Of a DNA stretch of 64,000 nt, positions 1-8,477 are shown piece after piece; position 1 is the stretch's first letter, and every line of letters begins with the position of its first letter. The DNA is taken from assembly GCF_002205845.1 (NCBI RefSeq), contig NZ_NISI01000017.1, positions 25,792 to 89,791 of the forward strand, given 5' to 3'. This stretch comes from Roseateles puraquae. Its GTDB lineage: Bacteria > Pseudomonadota > Gammaproteobacteria > Burkholderiales > Burkholderiaceae_C. The position numbers were made by a program, and so were the translations under genes. The notes beneath the pieces were generated by a model that did not search any database, was not told the DNA's origin, and was given only the letters and a program-made list of their open reading frames with translations.

Positions 1-1
1 C

Positions 2-595
2 GTGCTTCACCGCCTGCTGGCCGAGAGACCCAGCTTGTTTGTCGAGGTTGTGACTGCGGTCTACAAGCCCGAACACGGCGAAGCTGGACCGATTGATGAA
101 GGCGCGCAGGTCATGGCGACCTCCGCGTACGAGCTGCTTGAAGGGCTTCGCTCGCTGCCAGGTCAAGCCGACGGCCAGATTGATGAAGAGAAGCTGCTTG
201 CGTGGTGCCAAGAAGTGCGCGAGCTAGCTACGAGGGCGGACCGATTGGCAATGGCGGAACAATGGATAGGGCAAGTGCTGGCTTGTGCCCCACATGATCC
301 CCACGACGGCGCATGGCCTCACCGGGCGGTGCGGGTAGCAATTGAAAAGATCGCCTCCGACCGACTTGAGCGTGGATTGTCCCTGGCTCGCGTGAACCAA
401 CGGGGGGTCTATTCGAAGTCCATCGGCGAAGGTGGGGCTCAGGAACGTGAACGTGCAGCCCAGTGCCTTCGGTGGGCGGACGCTGTACCGGGCTATCCGC
501 GTACTGCGGCAATGCTCAGGCGGATTGCTGAGAACTGGACACGGTATGCCGAGCGCGCGGATGTCGAAGCCGCAGAAGACGCACTGAAGTGGTAA
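2..595 (+). CDS. C-terminal fragment of an unrecognised protein
   Basis: The frame is open to the left edge, so this is probably the end of a larger protein; the GTG at position 2 need not be the true start. The visible 197 residues are soluble, rich in Ala, Arg and Glu, and mostly predicted helix. The last 90 residues hold a charged, Trp-containing pattern (RGVYSKSIGEGG about 135-146, NWTRYAERADVEAAEDALKW at the end). I have an impression of similar tails in large hypothetical proteins of accessory islands, but I cannot name a family. No signal peptide or membrane segment is visible. The 200 bp between its stop and trxC contain no gene I can support. Confidence 0.55.
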   Translation: MLHRLLAERPSLFVEVVTAVYKPEHGEAGPIDEGAQVMATSAYELLEGLRSLPGQADGQIDEEKLLAWCQEVRELATRADRLAMAEQWIGQVLACAPHDPHDGAWPHRAVRVAIEKIASDRLERGLSLARVNQRGVYSKSIGEGGAQERERAAQCLRWADAVPGYPRTAAMLRRIAENWTRYAERADVEAAEDALKW

Positions 596-795
596 CCAGG
601 GGAGCAAGCCCTGAGGCAAGGTGGGGCGCCGCTAGTCCAAGTGTCGACTTCCAAGAAGCCTGGATGACTCCTGTGCGTCAGATTGCTGTGGGCGAAGCGG
701 GCAACCCCGTGCGACTGCAATCAGCGGCCTAGTCCGGTCATCACCAGCAGTGGAGCTCAGTGAGGCCGGAATCCGCACCAGGGCTTCCAGCGCCC

Positions 796-1221
796 CTATC
801 GCCGTAGGGTGCTATCCACCCAGACGCCCAGCTGCGCCGCAGTCATGGCCCCACTCTGGCGAGCCACCTCCCGCCCGCCCACGAAGAGCAGCGTGGTCGG
901 GATGCTGCGAATCTGCAGCGCTGCGCTGCTCTGGGGCGCGGCGTCGCTGTCGACCTTGACGAAACGCAGGTCTGGCCGTGCCTGCGCCAGTTGCGCAAAG
1001 TGCGGCGCGTACGAACGGCAGGGGCCGCACCAGGCCGCCCAGAAGTCCACCAGCACGGGCGCCTCCGTGCCCTGAAGGTAGGCGCTGAGGTCGGCATCGC
1101 CGAGGGCCACGGGCTGGCGAGGCGCCACCGGCTGGCCGCAACGCCCGCAGGTGGGGTCGTCGGCCAGGCGTTCATCGGGGACGCGGTTGCGGGTGCCGCA
1201 GTGGGGGCAGACGAGCAGCAT
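796..1221 (-). CDS. trxC: Thioredoxin 2 (zinc-ribbon thioredoxin TrxC)
   Basis: Cytoplasmic protein-disulfide reductase. The 141-residue product starts with a zinc ribbon (CPHC at residues 5-8 and CGRC at 25-28), as in the TrxC branch, followed by a thioredoxin fold with the active site WCGPC at 64-68 and the cis-proline region IPTTLLF. An in-frame start ten codons upstream would add MRSESLLEPH. I chose the internal Met because TrxC proteins begin only a few residues before the first CxxC. It is transcribed away from the cyd operon. The family name is secure; the partner proteins are not visible here. Confidence 0.93.
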   Translation of the reverse strand: MLLVCPHCGTRNRVPDERLADDPTCGRCGQPVAPRQPVALGDADLSAYLQGTEAPVLVDFWAAWCGPCRSYAPHFAQLAQARPDLRFVKVDSDAAPQSSAALQIRSIPTTLLFVGGREVARQSGAMTAAQLGVWVDSTLRR

Positions 1222-1452
1222 GTGGGGCTCCAACAGGGATTCCGAGCGCATATCGGGCGGCGCCGACGGGCTTCAAGGGCGGCATGCCATCTGCCATCGC
1301 CCACTGCCATTTCTCATGTGGCAGTCGTGACTGCCAGCCGGCCAGCCCCTGGCAGAACCGTGCTGCCAGATGGGAAAGTCAGCCGGGACAGCGACTTAGC
1401 GCGCAACCGCCCAGCTCGCCTCGGCTGGCACGGTTCTTGGAATGACGTGGGC
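1222..1452. promoter_or_regulatory. Divergent intergenic region trxC / cyd operon
   Basis: These 231 bp separate the divergent trxC and cydP and must hold both promoters. The hexamer TGGCAG or its complement CTGCCA recurs several times between about 1285 and 1370, with repeated CTGCCAT on the left side. This could be a regulator binding array or simple low-complexity drift. I see no FNR/ANR site of the TTGAT-N4-ATCAA type, although cyd operons are often oxygen-controlled. No clear sigma70 promoter could be assigned. Confidence 0.35.
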
Positions 1453-1629
1453 ATGCCTCGCGATGAACACCGCCTCGTCCGCCACCTGGCCTGGGTGGTC
1501 GTCATCAAGCTGCTGGCGCTCGGCGGGCTGTGGTGGGTGTTCGTGCGTGACCAGCATGTCCGCACCGACGCTGCCGCGGCCGCCCAGCACCTCACAGCGC
1601 CTGCCCCCGACCAAGGAGAACCCCGGTGA
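1453..1629 (+). CDS. cydP: Cytochrome bd oxidase small subunit CydP
   Basis: This 58-residue protein has a short charged N-terminus ([14 protein letters not shown]), one membrane helix (about residues 11-29, [17 protein letters not shown]), then [10 protein letters not shown] and a soluble tail. This is the layout of the putative small subunit CydP found ahead of cydAB in Beta- and Gammaproteobacteria. ATG at 1453 was chosen; a GTG two codons upstream is also in frame. Its TGA overlaps the GTG of cydA (GTGA), so the two are translationally coupled. The oxidase role is inferred from family and position. Confidence 0.82.
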   Translation: MPRDEHRLVRHLAWVVVIKLLALGGLWWVFVRDQHVRTDAAAAAQHLTAPAPDQGEPR

Positions 1630-3182
1630 TCTCGGAACATGTCGTCGACCTGTCGCGGCTGCAGTTCGCAGCCACGGCGATGTACCACTTCCTCTTCGTG
1701 CCGCTGACGCTGGGCATGGTGTGGCTGCTGGTCATCATGGAGACCGTCTATGTGATGACAGGCAAGACGGTATGGAAGGACATGACCCGCTTCTGGGGCA
1801 AGCTCTTCGGCATCAACTTCGCACTCGGGGTCACCACGGGCATCACGCTGGAGTTCCAGTTCGGCACGAACTGGGCTTACTACTCGCACTACGTGGGCGA
1901 CATCTTCGGGGCGCCGCTGGCCATCGAGGGCCTGATGGCCTTCTTCCTGGAATCGACCTTCATCGGCCTGTTCTTCTTCGGCTGGGACCGGCTCTCGCGC
2001 CCGCAGCATCTGCTCGTGACCACCTTGATGGCCGTCGGCACCAACCTGTCGGCGCTGTGGATCCTGATCGCCAACGGCTGGATGCAGAACCCGGTGGGTG
2101 CCGAATTCAGCTATCAGACCATGCGCATGGAGATGACCGACTTCTGGGCCGTCGTGTTCAACCCCGACGCGCAGGCCAAGTTTGTGCACACCGTGTCGGC
2201 CGGCTATGTGACGGGGGCGATGTTCGTGCTGTCCATCAGCAGCTGGTATCTGCTCAAGGGGCGGGACGTGGAGTTCGCCAAGCGCAGCTTTCGCGTGGCG
2301 TCGGCCTTCGGCCTGGCCAGTGTGCTCAGCGTGATCGTGCTCGGTGACGAATCCGGCTACACGGTCGGCGAGGCCCAACAGACCAAAATGGCTGCCATCG
2401 AAGCGATGTGGGAGACCGAGCCCGCACCGGCCAGCTTCAACATGATCGCGGGCATCAACGAGGCCGAGCAGAAGAACGACTGGGCCGTCGAGATCCCCTA
2501 CGTCATGGGCATCATCGGCACGCGCAGCTTGAGCAAAGAGATCCCCGGCATCCGCGACATCAAGGCCAAGAACCGCGAGCGCATCGAGCGCGGCGTCCAG
2601 GCCGTCATCGCCCTGGAAGCCCTGCGCAAGCACCGGGGCGACGCAGCAGCGCTGGAAGCCTTCGAGCGCCACAAGGCCGACCTCGGCTTCGGTCTTCTGC
2701 TGAAGAAATACGTCACCGATGTGCGCCAGGCCACGCCAGACATCATTGAGCGTGCTGTGAACGACACCGTGCCGCGCGTGGCGCCGATGTTCTGGAGTTT
2801 CCGCCTCATGGTGGGTCTGGGCATGCTGATGCTGGCCCTGTTCGCCCTCTCGTTCTGGACGACGCTGCGCGGCGCCTGTGCCCACAAGCCTTGGCTGCTG
2901 AAGTGGGCGCTGTGGATGCTGCCAACGCCCTGGATTGCGTGTGAGCTGGGCTGGGTGGTGGCGGAGTACGGCCGCCAGCCGTGGACGATCTACGGCGTGC
3001 TGCCCACGCACCTGAGCGTGTCGACGCTCAGTGCCGAAAGCCTCTACGGGTCGCTGGCCGGCTTCGTGGGCTTCTACACCGTGCTGCTGATCGTCGAGGT
3101 CTACCTGATGGTGAAGTTCGCCCGTCAGGGCCCGGGCAGCCTGGGCACCGGCCGCTACCAGTTCGAACCGGCTCACGCCTGA
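1626..3182 (+). CDS. cydA: Cytochrome bd ubiquinol oxidase subunit I
   Basis: Heme-bearing subunit (b558, b595, d) of the quinol-oxidising, high-affinity oxygen reductase in the inner membrane. The 518 residues match the E. coli subunit in length. The sequence shows the N-terminal membrane helices ([21 protein letters not shown]), the quinol-loop region around residues 245-330 ([22 protein letters not shown]) and the diagnostic [18 protein letters not shown] near residues 440-457. It starts with GTG inside the cydP stop and is followed after 10 bp by cydB. It should be transcribed as part of cydP-cydA-cydB-cydX-ybgE. Confidence 0.97.
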   Translation: MISEHVVDLSRLQFAATAMYHFLFVPLTLGMVWLLVIMETVYVMTGKTVWKDMTRFWGKLFGINFALGVTTGITLEFQFGTNWAYYSHYVGDIFGAPLAIEGLMAFFLESTFIGLFFFGWDRLSRPQHLLVTTLMAVGTNLSALWILIANGWMQNPVGAEFSYQTMRMEMTDFWAVVFNPDAQAKFVHTVSAGYVTGAMFVLSISSWYLLKGRDVEFAKRSFRVASAFGLASVLSVIVLGDESGYTVGEAQQTKMAAIEAMWETEPAPASFNMIAGINEAEQKNDWAVEIPYVMGIIGTRSLSKEIPGIRDIKAKNRERIERGVQAVIALEALRKHRGDAAALEAFERHKADLGFGLLLKKYVTDVRQATPDIIERAVNDTVPRVAPMFWSFRLMVGLGMLMLALFALSFWTTLRGACAHKPWLLKWALWMLPTPWIACELGWVVAEYGRQPWTIYGVLPTHLSVSTLSAESLYGSLAGFVGFYTVLLIVEVYLMVKFARQGPGSLGTGRYQFEPAHA

Positions 3183-3192
3183 GGAGAGAAGG

Positions 3193-4335
3193 ATGCTCGA
3201 TTACGCCACTCTCAAGATCATCTGGTGGGTTCTCGTCGGCGTGCTGCTCGTCGGCTTCGCCATCATGGACGGCCATGACATGGGCGTGGGCACCCTGCTG
3301 CCCTTCGCTGGCCGCATCGACGAGGAACGCCGCGTTGTCATCAACACGGTCGGCCCGCACTGGGACGGCAACCAGGTCTGGTTCATCACGGCGGGCGGGG
3401 CCATCTTCGCGGCCTGGCCGCTGGTCTACGCCACCGCCTTTAGCGGCTTCTACTGGGCGCTGCTTGCGGTCTTGTGGGCGCTGTTCTTCCGCCCCGTCGG
3501 TTTCGACTACCGCAGCAAGATCCATGACGCCCGCTGGCGCAGCACCTGGGATTGGGGCCTGTTCGTTGGCGGCGCCGTGCCTCCGCTGATCTTCGGCGTG
3601 GCCTTTGGCAACCTGTTGCAGGGCGTGCCCTTCCAGTTCGACGACTACCTCGTCAGCACCTACACCGGCAGCTTCTGGCAGCTGCTCAATCCCTTCGCTC
3701 TGCTCGCTGGCGTGGTCAGCAGCGCGATGATCACGATGCACGGCGGCACCTACCTGGCGCACCGCACCGAGGGTGTGATCCAGTCTCGTGCAATCTCCGC
3801 TGCACGCGGTGCTGCGCTGGTCACGATCATGGCTTTCGTGGCTGCCGGTCTTTGGCTGCGAGTCGGCGGCATCGAAGGCTTCGCGATGGCCCAGACGCCC
3901 GACCCGAACGCCTTGCCGGACCCGCTGGCCAAGGTGGTCGTTCGCAGCGCTGAGGGCTGGTGGACCAACTACCAGCACCAGCCCGCGCTGTGGGCCCTGC
4001 CGCTGCTCGGCGTGCTGGGCCCAGCCGCCGCGGCTGCACTGGTGAGCGTTCGGCGCACCCTGTCGGCCTTCGTGGCCTCGTCTCTGGCGATGCTCGGCAT
4101 CATCGGCACGGCGGGTGCTGCGATGTTCCCGTTCATCATGCCCTCCTCCAGCATGCCCAACGCCAGCCTCACCGTCTGGGACAGCGTCTCCAGCCCGATG
4201 ACGCTCGCGCTGATGCTCGGTGCCACGGTCATCTTCATGCCGCTGATCGTGCTCTACACGAGCTGGGCCTACCGCGTGATGCGCGGCAAGGTCACGGTCG
4301 AGCACATCCGCGCCAACGAACACACCGCCTACTGA
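3193..4335 (+). CDS. cydB: Cytochrome bd ubiquinol oxidase subunit II
   Basis: Second large membrane subunit of the bd oxidase, 380 residues, the usual length. The N-terminus (MLDYATLKIIWWVLVGVLLVGFAIMDGHDMGVG) carries the family hallmark with the acidic residues inside the first helix, and PFAGRIDEERRVVINTVGPHWDGNQVWFI follows. Eight or nine hydrophobic segments can be traced. GGAGAG sits just before the start and the gap to cydA is 10 bp. It partners CydA; the hemes are carried by CydA. Confidence 0.97.
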   Translation: MLDYATLKIIWWVLVGVLLVGFAIMDGHDMGVGTLLPFAGRIDEERRVVINTVGPHWDGNQVWFITAGGAIFAAWPLVYATAFSGFYWALLAVLWALFFRPVGFDYRSKIHDARWRSTWDWGLFVGGAVPPLIFGVAFGNLLQGVPFQFDDYLVSTYTGSFWQLLNPFALLAGVVSSAMITMHGGTYLAHRTEGVIQSRAISAARGAALVTIMAFVAAGLWLRVGGIEGFAMAQTPDPNALPDPLAKVVVRSAEGWWTNYQHQPALWALPLLGVLGPAAAAALVSVRRTLSAFVASSLAMLGIIGTAGAAMFPFIMPSSSMPNASLTVWDSVSSPMTLALMLGATVIFMPLIVLYTSWAYRVMRGKVTVEHIRANEHTAY

Positions 4336-4346
4336 AAGGAACTGCC

Positions 4347-4469
4347 ATGTGGTACTTCGCCTGGATCCTCGGTGTCGGCTTTGCCGTGCTGCTGGCCGTG
4401 ATGAATGCGATGTGGGGCGAGATGGCCGAGGACCGCCGCGCCTCGCATCGCCGGGATGACGCGGCATGA
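4347..4469 (+). CDS. cydX: Cytochrome bd oxidase small subunit CydX
   Basis: A 40-residue single-helix protein beginning MWYFAWILGVGFAVLLAVMN, the classic CydX/CbdX pattern (short N-terminus with Trp and Tyr, one helix, then an acidic-basic tail). AAAGGA precedes the ATG. CydX is known to stabilise the hemes of the CydAB complex. It lies 11 bp after cydB, and its TGA overlaps the ATG of the next gene (ATGA), so it sits inside the operon. Family assignment is strong despite the small size. Confidence 0.93.
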   Translation: MWYFAWILGVGFAVLLAVMNAMWGEMAEDRRASHRRDDAA

Positions 4470-4744
4470 GCGCCCCGGCCCCAACAAGCCTGCATTGGCC
4501 CAGCCTCACGGCGGGGTTGGTGCTGATGCTCGCCGGCACGGCCTATCCCCTCGTGTTCGCCCGTCCGGATGGACATGCCGACCATGGCCTGGCCCTGCTG
4601 CTCTTCTGGGCGATGAGCGCAGGGTTCGTGCGCGGGGTGGGCTTCATCCCGCGGCACCGGGCTTGGCGGGGGCTGTTTTCTGGATGGGCTTGCCTCGCTG
4701 CAATCGCGCTGGCGGCGTTGAGCGTCGGCCTAAGGGCGGGCTGA
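4466..4744 (+). CDS. ybgE: Cyd operon protein YbgE family
   Basis: A 92-residue membrane protein with three hydrophobic stretches (about 12-30, 42-58 and 68-88) and the motif GFVRGVGFIPRHRAWRGLFSGWACL, which is characteristic of the YbgE proteins that end cyd operons. Its ATG overlaps the cydX stop. The role in bd oxidase is not established; membership in the operon is the main clue. It is followed by a short non-coding tail before the convergent LysR gene. Confidence 0.85.
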   Translation: MSAPAPTSLHWPSLTAGLVLMLAGTAYPLVFARPDGHADHGLALLLFWAMSAGFVRGVGFIPRHRAWRGLFSGWACLAAIALAALSVGLRAG

Positions 4745-4800
4745 AGGCGGGCTGAACCGCCAACCCGCTGCTGGCGGCCCATCGCCACGAACCGCCGGAT

Positions 4801-5754
4801 TCACTCCAGGGCGTCGTCGGTCAGGTTCGCCACGTCCGGGCTCTGCTGAGAACACACGGCGCGCAAACACGCCCGGAACCATCGATGGACGGGATCCGCC
4901 TCCATGCGCGGATGCCACACCATCGACACGGTGAACCCGGGGCTGTCCACCGGTAAATCGAAGGAGAACATGCCCTCCCGCAGCCCCGTGGTATGACGTT
5001 CGGGCACGGTGGCCACCAGATGGGACTGACGAGCCAGCGCCAATGCGGCGGCAAAGCCACCGACCGAGGCGACGGTCCTTCGCGACAGCTCTTCAGGCAG
5101 AAATGGGCGCTCGACCGCGTCCTTGTCCAGCCCGGTGCGCGAGACGATCACGTGGGACGCGGCGAGGTAGGTCTCGATGGAGATCACGTCTCGGGCAAGA
5201 GGATGCGATCGGGCCGTCACTCCGATCAGCCGATCCCTGAAGAGCGCCTGCGTGCGCAACTCCGGCCCCATCGTGGGCCCGATCACCGCCGTTTCCAGGT
5301 CAATGCGTCCCTCGCGCAGCGGTGCGCTGTCCTTGTCGGGCTTCTGCAGAAAGTTCAGGCGAATGCCGGGCGCCTGCGCTTCGACCCGCGCCAGCAATCG
5401 CGGCCCGAAACTCTCGACAAAGCCATCGCTGGTGCGCAGCGTGATGCTTCGCGTGACGCGGGATAGATCGAGGGTGTCCGCCGGACGTAGCAAGTCGCGA
5501 CTCTCTTGCACCAGGGCGCCGACGCGCTCCCTGAGCGCATGCGCGCGCGGCGTCGGCACAAGGCCTCGTCCCGCGCGCACCAGCAAGGGATCGCCCGTCG
5601 CTTCACGCAGTCGCGACAGCGTGCGACTCATCGCCGACGGGCTCAGGTTCAAGCGGCGTGCCGCCTCGGCCACGTTGCCGGTGTCCAGCAGCACATCGAG
5701 CGCGATCAGCAGGTTGAGGTCTGGCGGGCCCATGACGTCCAGTCTAGGTGACAT
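4801..5754 (-). CDS. LysR-family transcriptional regulator
   Basis: A 317-residue LysR regulator. The winged HTH is at residues 9-70 (LNLLIALDVLLDTGNVAEAARRL, SPSAMSRTLSRLRE, GDPLLVRAGRGLVPTPRA) and a substrate-binding domain with MVWHPRMEADPVHRWFRACL near the end follows, as in the NodD/SyrM/LeuO-like branch. The frame stays open far upstream, but homology starts only here; the alternative ATG at 5733 (MGPPDLNLL) is equally possible. It is divergent from the cupin-MFS pair, the classic arrangement for autoregulation and control of the neighbour. The inducer is unknown. Confidence 0.88.
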   Translation of the reverse strand: MSPRLDVMGPPDLNLLIALDVLLDTGNVAEAARRLNLSPSAMSRTLSRLREATGDPLLVRAGRGLVPTPRAHALRERVGALVQESRDLLRPADTLDLSRVTRSITLRTSDGFVESFGPRLLARVEAQAPGIRLNFLQKPDKDSAPLREGRIDLETAVIGPTMGPELRTQALFRDRLIGVTARSHPLARDVISIETYLAASHVIVSRTGLDKDAVERPFLPEELSRRTVASVGGFAAALALARQSHLVATVPERHTTGLREGMFSFDLPVDSPGFTVSMVWHPRMEADPVHRWFRACLRAVCSQQSPDVANLTDDALE

Positions 5755-5868
5755 GGCGTCAAACGCACGGACACATTGCAATCGCTGCGCCTTCCGCCAT
5801 GCCCAACCGCTGCCTAGGATTTCCTCGACGCAGGGCAGCCCGCCCGCCGAACCGGCAAGGAGATCTTC
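5755..5868. promoter_or_regulatory. Divergent LysR / cupin control region
   Basis: This 114-bp region between the divergent LysR regulator and the cupin gene contains the palindrome ATTGCAAT (around 5775-5782), which fits inside a loose T-N11-A LysR site, and a possible -10-like TAGGAT near 5815-5820. These are weak single matches. The location is what makes regulator binding likely. Confidence 0.3.
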
Positions 5869-6408
5869 ATGACAACCGACACACTGGCAACTTCCATGGC
5901 GACGATCAGCGCCGCGTGGGGGCCCTTGAACAGCTCGCTCGCGCAACTCGCGCATCGCCAGATTGAAGCCCTGGCCAAGGCATCCCCCGAAGAGCCGTGG
6001 CTCGCGTCGCTGCATCACGACCGCCCGGCGAACCGCGAGCTCTACCGCGATCCTCGGCACGGATTCGTGCTGCTGGCCCACTTTGAGCCGCCTGCGCTGT
6101 ACCGCCCGCCACACGACCATGGGCGCAGCTGGGTGGTGTACGCGGTGCAGCAAGGGGAAATCGAGATGGGCACGTACGACCGTGTCCCCGGCGCGGACGG
6201 CACGGAACATCTCGCCCACCGTCAGGCCACCCTGTTGCGGCAGGGATGCGCGTCCGTCTACCTGCCAGGGGACGTGCATGACACCTTGTGTGTCGCCGGC
6301 CCCGCGCTGCTCTTTCGCTTCACCGAGCGGGACCTGAAGCACGAGGATCTGACCGAACACCGCGTGACGCGGTTCAAGGAACACAACGGCGTGTGGAGTG
6401 CACCTTGA
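5869..6408 (+). CDS. Cupin-fold protein, cysteine-dioxygenase-like
   Basis: A 179-residue cytoplasmic protein with a single double-stranded beta-helix domain. HxH at residues 82-84 (PPHDHGRSW) and His137 (LPGDVHDTL) form a plausible metal triad like that of cysteine-dioxygenase-type cupins. The segment between reads as beta-strands (WVVYAVQQGEIEMGTYDRV). The substrate is unknown and I would not call it a cysteine dioxygenase. The TGA overlaps a TTG start of the MFS gene (TTGA), so enzyme and exporter are probably made together under the divergent LysR regulator. Confidence 0.75.
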   Translation: MTTDTLATSMATISAAWGPLNSSLAQLAHRQIEALAKASPEEPWLASLHHDRPANRELYRDPRHGFVLLAHFEPPALYRPPHDHGRSWVVYAVQQGEIEMGTYDRVPGADGTEHLAHRQATLLRQGCASVYLPGDVHDTLCVAGPALLFRFTERDLKHEDLTEHRVTRFKEHNGVWSAP

Positions 6409-7829
6409 CGGCCGAGCCAGCCGAGGCAGACGTCCGCAAGAGCACGCCCGAGCGCATGGCCATCGCGGTGGCCAGCGTCCTGGCAGCGATGACCCTCGTG
6501 GTGCTTGACGCAGCGATGACCAATGTCGCCCTGCCGGCCATCAGTCAGTCGTTGGGGGTCACGCCGGCCGAGGCGGTGCGCGTGGTGAACGGCTACCAAC
6601 TCGGCTTGCTTGTCGCGCTTCTTCCTTCGGCAGCGCTGGGTGGCAGCGTCGGCTTCCGCCGGGTGTTCGTCGCAGGCACGGTGTTGTTCATCACGGCGTC
6701 CTTGCTGTGCGCCCTCGCAACAACGTTGACGTGGCTGGTCCTGGCGCGGGTAGTGCAGGGCATGGGCGGCGCGGCGATCATGGCGCTGGGTATCGCGACG
6801 CTGCGTACCGTCGTCCCGGGCCACCGCCTGGGCGCGGCCATCGGATGGAACGCGCTGGCGGTGGCACTCGCTTCAGCCGCCGGCCCGGCCGTCGGGGCCT
6901 TGGTCCTGTCCACAACGACTTGGCCCTGGCTCTTCGCCATCAACTTGCCCGTCGGTGCCGTCGTGCTGGTCTGTGCTCGTGCGCTTCCAGCGTCTGTCGG
7001 CACGGGCAGCCCCGTCGATCGCCGCGGGTTCGCGCTGAATGCCGGCACCTTCGCCTTGCTCGTGCTGGCAGCGGAGTCAGGAACGGAAAACCCACTGCTC
7101 GGGATCGCCCTGGGTCTGATGGCGACGGCACTCGCAGTCCTGCTGATTCGCCGCGACCTGCACCGCGAGTCACCGCTGGTGCCGATGGACCTGCTGCGTG
7201 CGCCATCCATGCGGGTGTCCGTCATCGCCTCGGTGCTGTGCTTTGCCGGGCAAAGCGCAGGTCTGGTCGCGCTGCCCTTCCTGCTTCTTCACGCGTTTCA
7301 TTGGGCACCACTGGCGGCCGGTCTGTGCTTGTCCGTTTGGCCGCTCACAGTCGCCCTCACAGGCCCGCTTGCCGGCAAGCTGGCCGACCGAGTGAGCACC
7401 GCCGGGCTGTGCGCGGTTGGCGGCATGCTGCTGGCGGCGGGCCTGGGCGCGGCTGCGACGCTGGATTCGTCGGCTGGACTGGTGACCGTTGCGGCCTGCC
7501 TGGGTGCCTGCGGTGTTGGATTCGGGATGTTCAACGTGCCGAACAACCGCAACATGTTCCTGTCGGTCCCGCCGCAGCGCAGCGGGGCCGCAGGCGGGCT
7601 CCAGAGTCTGGCCCGCTTGTCCGGTCAGACGTTCGGCGCACTCCTGATGTCCGCGCTGTTCAAACTGGCCGATCTCGATGATGCGGCGAGCATGGGGCTG
7701 GCGCTTGGCGCTGTCTCCGCGCTCGCGGCCGGAGCGACCAGCCTCCTGCGTCGGCAGTTCATTCCGGCAGCGCCGTCTGCGCAGGAGACCCGCAGCCGAC
7801 CGCCTGGGTCGGATGGCTCGTCAGGCTGA
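6405..7829 (+). CDS. MFS transporter, DHA2-like drug/metabolite exporter
   Basis: A 474-residue inner-membrane carrier with about 14 hydrophobic segments. Helix 1 carries the DHA2-type signature VVLDAAMTNVALPAISQSLG, and LARVVQGMGGAAIMALG is the motif region of helix 4. The TTG start at 6405 overlaps the cupin stop; a GTG at 6393 and an ATG at 6456 are alternatives, the last leaving only the membrane domain. Export of a compound linked to the cupin enzyme is inferred from coupling only. Confidence 0.85.
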   Translation: MTAEPAEADVRKSTPERMAIAVASVLAAMTLVVLDAAMTNVALPAISQSLGVTPAEAVRVVNGYQLGLLVALLPSAALGGSVGFRRVFVAGTVLFITASLLCALATTLTWLVLARVVQGMGGAAIMALGIATLRTVVPGHRLGAAIGWNALAVALASAAGPAVGALVLSTTTWPWLFAINLPVGAVVLVCARALPASVGTGSPVDRRGFALNAGTFALLVLAAESGTENPLLGIALGLMATALAVLLIRRDLHRESPLVPMDLLRAPSMRVSVIASVLCFAGQSAGLVALPFLLLHAFHWAPLAAGLCLSVWPLTVALTGPLAGKLADRVSTAGLCAVGGMLLAAGLGAAATLDSSAGLVTVAACLGACGVGFGMFNVPNNRNMFLSVPPQRSGAAGGLQSLARLSGQTFGALLMSALFKLADLDDAASMGLALGAVSALAAGATSLLRRQFIPAAPSAQETRSRPPGSDGSSG

Positions 7830-7860
7830 GTCACCTGGGCTGAGATAGGGCCTGACCATG

Positions 7861-7882
7861 GATCAAGCCAATTGGCTTGGGT
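7861..7882. terminator. Palindrome between convergent genes
   Basis: CAAGCCAATTGGCTTG at 7864-7879 is a perfect 16-bp palindrome with partly matching flanks (GGA/TCC), between the end of the MFS gene and the end of the convergent DUF3149 gene. It may act as a bidirectional terminator although no T-run follows; a binding site is the alternative. Confidence 0.35.
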
Positions 7883-7898
7883 CCTTAGCGCGCCAGCC

Positions 7899-8048
7899 TC
7901 AGCGTTGGCCTCCCTTGCGGGCTTCGTCCGCGTGCATGTGACGAACGAAGTAGCGGACAAAGAACGCGCCCATGCCCAGCATGAACGCAATGACGGCCAG
8001 GCTCAGCAGCCCGGCGTCGCTGGCGAAGATGTCCTTGAAGACTGTCAT
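7899..8048 (-). CDS. DUF3149 small membrane protein
   Basis: A 49-residue protein: a short N-terminus with FKDIFASDAGL, one membrane helix (about 14-35, LLSLAVIAFMLGMGAFFVRYF), then a charged tail (RHMHADEARKGG). This is the DUF3149 pattern, found as tiny stand-alone genes in Beta- and Gammaproteobacteria. GAGG lies upstream of the ATG; the frame is open further upstream but only this part is conserved. Function unknown. Confidence 0.8.
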   Translation of the reverse strand: MTVFKDIFASDAGLLSLAVIAFMLGMGAFFVRYFVRHMHADEARKGGQR

Positions 8049-8171
8049 GGCGCACTCCTCGTGCAGTGGATGTGCAGGTGATTTCAGACCGTTCGACCGG
8101 CCCACGCCTTGATGTGCCGCAAGACCTCTTGCCGTGGCCCCGATAGCCTCTGAACCGCAGGACCGCCATCG

Positions 8172-8477
8172 ATGGACGCTCTCAACCCTTTAACCGAATG
8201 CATGCCTGGCACGCTGGATCGCGCTGCCGCCCTGCTTCGCGTGATGGGCAACGTCGACCGGCTCCAACTGCTCGCCGCCTTGCAGCGCGAGGAGCTCTGC
8301 GTGGGCCAACTCGCGCAGCGCCTGGACATTCAGCAGCCCACGCTCTCACAACAGCTCACCGTGCTGCGCCAGCATGAGCTCGTCGTGACGCGCCGGGTGG
8401 GCAAGCACATCTTCTACCGTCTGGCCCCAGGCTTCGCGCCGCAGCTGCGCCTGGCGCTGCAGTTGGCAGCGGCCTGA
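8172..8477 (+). CDS. ArsR/SmtB-family regulator, BigR-like
   Basis: A 101-residue single-domain winged-helix repressor: helix 3 region EELCVGQLAQRLDIQ, recognition helix QPTLSQQLTVLRQHELV, wing TRRVGKHIFYRL. The sequence around QPTLSQQL resembles the BigR/SqrR group of persulfide sensors. It has Cys43 in the matching position but no second Cys near the C-terminus, so a two-cysteine switch is not possible in this copy (Cys10 is the only other one). It ends head to head with the next ArsR gene with no gap. Confidence 0.85.
   Translation: MDALNPLTECMPGTLDRAAALLRVMGNVDRLQLLAALQREELCVGQLAQRLDIQQPTLSQQLTVLRQHELVVTRRVGKHIFYRLAPGFAPQLRLALQLAAA

Noticed and set aside
1425..1441. Sigma54-like promoter CTGGCACGGTTCTTGGA upstream of cydP
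   Set aside because: The -24 part fits well, but the -12 element has GG instead of the required GC, and the transcription start would fall on the cydP start codon.
5755..6384. N-terminal extension of the LysR gene to a 527-residue protein
   Set aside because: The extra 210 residues are the antisense of the cupin gene and show no LysR or other homology.
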